Source: Gemmataceae bacterium
Lineage (GTDB): Bacteria; Planctomycetota; Planctomycetia; Gemmatales; Gemmataceae
DNA: 64,000 nt
Direction: 5' to 3'
Assembly (NCBI GenBank): GCA_901538445.1
Contig: LR594585.1
Span: 1,007,500 to 1,071,499 of the forward strand
Part shown: positions 62,366-64,000 of the stretch, in pieces
Layout: each line of letters begins with the position of its first letter
Numbering within the stretch: position 1 is the first letter of the stretch
Position numbers and translations under genes: made by a program
The notes under the pieces: generated by a model
Seen by the model: the letters and a program-made list of their open reading frames with translations, nothing else
Databases searched by the model: none
Told to the model about the DNA's origin: nothing

Positions 62366-62887
62366 ATGCCACGCGAGATCGTTCACGTCGGCCGGAAGAT
62401 CCGCGTCGCCGTGGACACGACGACCACCGCCGACGGTCAAACGATCCGGCGCGACGTGGTGCTCCACCCCGGTGCGGTCGTCATCCTGCCCGTCCTCGAC
62501 GCCGAGCACGTCGTCCTGCTCCGCAACCACCGGTTCACGATCGACGAAACGCTCTGGGAGGTGCCCGCGGGGACCGTCGAGCCGAACGAGCCGCTGCAAA
62601 CGTGCGCCGAGCGGGAGCTGGCGGAGGAGACGGGGTACACCGCGGCGAAGTGGCGGAGCCTGGGCTACCTGTACGCCTCGCCGGGCGTGCTGAACGAGAA
62701 GTTGCACCTGTTCATCGCCGAAGACCTGACCGCCGGCGCGCCGCGCCCGGAGGCCGACGAGCAACTCCAGGCGGTCACGGTGCGGCTCGACGAGGCGATT
62801 CGGATGTGCCTGAGCGGGGAGATCAAGGACGCGAAGACGATCACGTCGCTGCTGCTCTGGGAGCGGATGACCGGCGCGCGGCGGTAG
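62366..62887 (+). CDS. NUDIX hydrolase, ADP-ribose pyrophosphatase-like
   Basis: The product has 173 residues. VVILPVLDAEHVVLLRNHRFTIDETLWEVPAGTVEP leads into the Nudix box G-x5-E-x7-RELAEETGY (residues about 71-93). YASPGVLNEKLHLFIAEDL and the size fit the NudF/ADP-ribose branch. The 3' end overlaps the convergent glycosyltransferase gene by 47 bp. Confidence 0.93.
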   Translation: MPREIVHVGRKIRVAVDTTTTADGQTIRRDVVLHPGAVVILPVLDAEHVVLLRNHRFTIDETLWEVPAGTVEPNEPLQTCAERELAEETGYTAAKWRSLGYLYASPGVLNEKLHLFIAEDLTAGAPRPEADEQLQAVTVRLDEAIRMCLSGEIKDAKTITSLLLWERMTGARR

Positions 62888-63914
62888 CCCGCGCCCGCAC
62901 CTGCCGCCACACTTCCTTCCAGAACCCCCACGCGAACCCGAAGTGGACCGCGACGAACACGACCGGGACGCGGACCCGCACGGCCCGCGGCTTCCCCCGG
63001 CCGATCACGACGGCCGCCGCCAGCAGCACCGCGGCATAGAGGCACAGGCTCGCGGCCCACAGCGCGCCGACCGCCGGCACGACGAGCCCGAGGAGCCCGC
63101 CGAAGAGCGCGAACACGGCAAACAGGGGCGGCACCAGCGCCGGGACCGTGAGCGAGTGCGGGTGCTTGAACGCGAGCCGCGCGCGGCCCAGCCCGTACCG
63201 CGAGAGCTGGTAGAACAGCGCCCGGAAGTTGGACCGCGGCTCGTACACGATCTTCGCCTTCGGCGCGAAGTAGCACGTCAACCCTGCCTGGTGAACACGC
63301 TCGTTGAACTCGACGTCCTCGCAGGCGTCGAACGCCTCGTCGAAGAGCCCGATGCGGTGCAGCACGGCGCGGCGGTACGCGACGGCGGTGCTCTGCGGTG
63401 CCACGAACTTGGGCTGGTCCGAGAAGATGTCGGACCCGGGGTTGTGGCCGAGCCGGCTGCTCCGCGCCGCGGACACGGCCCGCTGGAAAGGCGTCGGCTC
63501 GGGCACGTCGAGCGGCTGCGGGCGGCCGAGGCAGTCGGCCCCGCTCGCCTCGAACGCCGCCGCGAGGTTCTTCAGGTAGTCGCGGTCGGGAACGTGGCAG
63601 TGGCCGTCCACGACCACGACGACGTCCTTGGTGGCGTGGCGGGCCGCGGTGTTCCGCCCGGCGGACGCGAACCGGGCCGGGTTGTACACGAGCTTGAGGT
63701 TGTCGAACTCGCCCTGGAGCCGGCGGACGACGGGGACCGTCGCGTCGGTCGAGAACCCGTCGGCGACGATCACCTCGTACCGGTCCCGCGGGAAGTCCTG
63801 GGTGAGCAGCAGCCGGAGCGTGCGCTCGATCGACCTCGCCTCGTTCCGCACCGGCACGAGCACGCTCACCGTGCAGTGGGCAGTGGGCAGTGGGCAGTGG
63901 GCAGTGAGAGACAT
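62841..63914 (-). CDS. Family-2 glycosyltransferase, membrane-associated
   Basis: The product has 357 residues from the ATG at 63914. TVSVLVPVRNEARSIERTLRLLLTQDF, RYEVIVADGFSTDATV (nucleotide-binding Asp) and VVVVDGHCHVPDRDYL (DxD-like) form the GT-A core. FDEAFDACEDVEFNERVHQAG contains the acceptor-side ED motif. Three hydrophobic segments follow (VPALVPPLFAVFALFGGLLGLV, LWAASLCLYAAVLLAAAVVI, VVFVAVHFGFAWGFW). Residues 3-20 (LTAHCPLPTAHCPLPTAHC) are coded by heptanucleotide repeats. It probably makes a surface glycan. Confidence 0.92.
   Translation of the reverse strand: MSLTAHCPLPTAHCTVSVLVPVRNEARSIERTLRLLLTQDFPRDRYEVIVADGFSTDATVPVVRRLQGEFDNLKLVYNPARFASAGRNTAARHATKDVVVVVDGHCHVPDRDYLKNLAAAFEASGADCLGRPQPLDVPEPTPFQRAVSAARSSRLGHNPGSDIFSDQPKFVAPQSTAVAYRRAVLHRIGLFDEAFDACEDVEFNERVHQAGLTCYFAPKAKIVYEPRSNFRALFYQLSRYGLGRARLAFKHPHSLTVPALVPPLFAVFALFGGLLGLVVPAVGALWAASLCLYAAVLLAAAVVIGRGKPRAVRVRVPVVFVAVHFGFAWGFWKEVWRQVRARATAARRSSAPRAAAT
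63874..63906. repeat. Heptanucleotide tandem repeat at the start of the glycosyltransferase gene
   Basis: CAGTGGG is repeated four times perfectly (63874-63901) plus a partial fifth copy, just downstream of the start codon. A related array, CCACTGA twice plus CCACT, lies at 63963-63981 before the gene. Seven is not a multiple of three, so copy changes alter the reading frame. Confidence 0.85.
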
Positions 63915-64000
63915 TGCAACCCCCGCGGCGGCATGGGGCCGCCTTTCTGTGATCCGATCTGTCCACTGACCACTGACCACTATTCCGTCGGGACGCGCGG

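Overview
The window reads as a chromosome segment from a member of the Gemmataceae (Planctomycetota). GC is high throughout. Lineage markers are a cysteine-rich YTV cell-envelope protein (16229-18184), adjacent fae and mtdB genes of tetrahydromethanopterin-linked formaldehyde oxidation (40425-41900), a TIGR02996-type protein, a Ser/Thr kinase-like membrane protein, a PEP-CTERM protein, and several small families I recognise as Gemmataceae paralogues. This assignment rests on gene content; no 16S gene is present.

Layout. 1-6267 is a polymorphic-toxin-type locus: an RHS/YD-repeat protein cut by the window start and ending in a lower-GC tip, then a small lineage-specific gene, an 883-bp IS5-like element inserted exactly in that gene's stop codon, and a graveyard holding an FGE-sulfatase-like scrap and a second RHS fragment. 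6417-14421 looks like an integrative element: two paired unknown genes, an unknown protein with a C-terminal winged-helix-like region, an excisionase-like HTH protein, a DUF3820-like protein, a DUF3854 primase/helicase-like protein and a tyrosine integrase. The integrase 3' end runs into a minus-strand array of ten tRNA or tRNA-like genes (14382-15530). Three of these are structurally degenerate, and several spacers are long inverted repeats.

15531-34547 is ordinary chromosome: YTV and YdjY secreted proteins, a membrane-anchored protein with an NlpC/P60-like C-terminus, a GspE-N/SPFH fusion, trpB, a squalene-cyclase-like repeat protein, mutM, a haem-binding-type sensor kinase, a WD40-like protein, endonuclease V, a FlgM-like small protein, a Fur-family regulator and cysE. 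34548-53686 carries a possible twin-hairpin sRNA, DUF4058, a class-III aminotransferase, a toxin-antitoxin remnant whose PIN toxin has two amber codons, the C1 genes, a SEC-C/TPR protein, the kinase-like protein, a class-I aminotransferase, DUF3754, a cupin, a Tat-exported Gfo/Idh/MocA oxidoreductase and a SirB1-family protein. 54041-62271 is a Gld-type ABC exporter operon (ATPase, permease, GldG-like, DUF4340). The window ends with a NUDIX hydrolase converging on a family-2 glycosyltransferase that has a heptanucleotide tandem repeat at its 5' end.

The most striking signal outside genes is a family of palindromic elements in many intergenic gaps. Seven copies are inverted pairs of a unit of about 28 bp that starts GGCGA(G/A)C and mostly ends in GGT. 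Arms stay complementary although the interior changes from copy to copy. One copy sits in frame inside mutM, much as Rickettsia palindromic elements do. Other palindromes (GTAG-headed, CCCTCTCCC-type, GAGTGCGGAAT-type) lie beside genes elsewhere.
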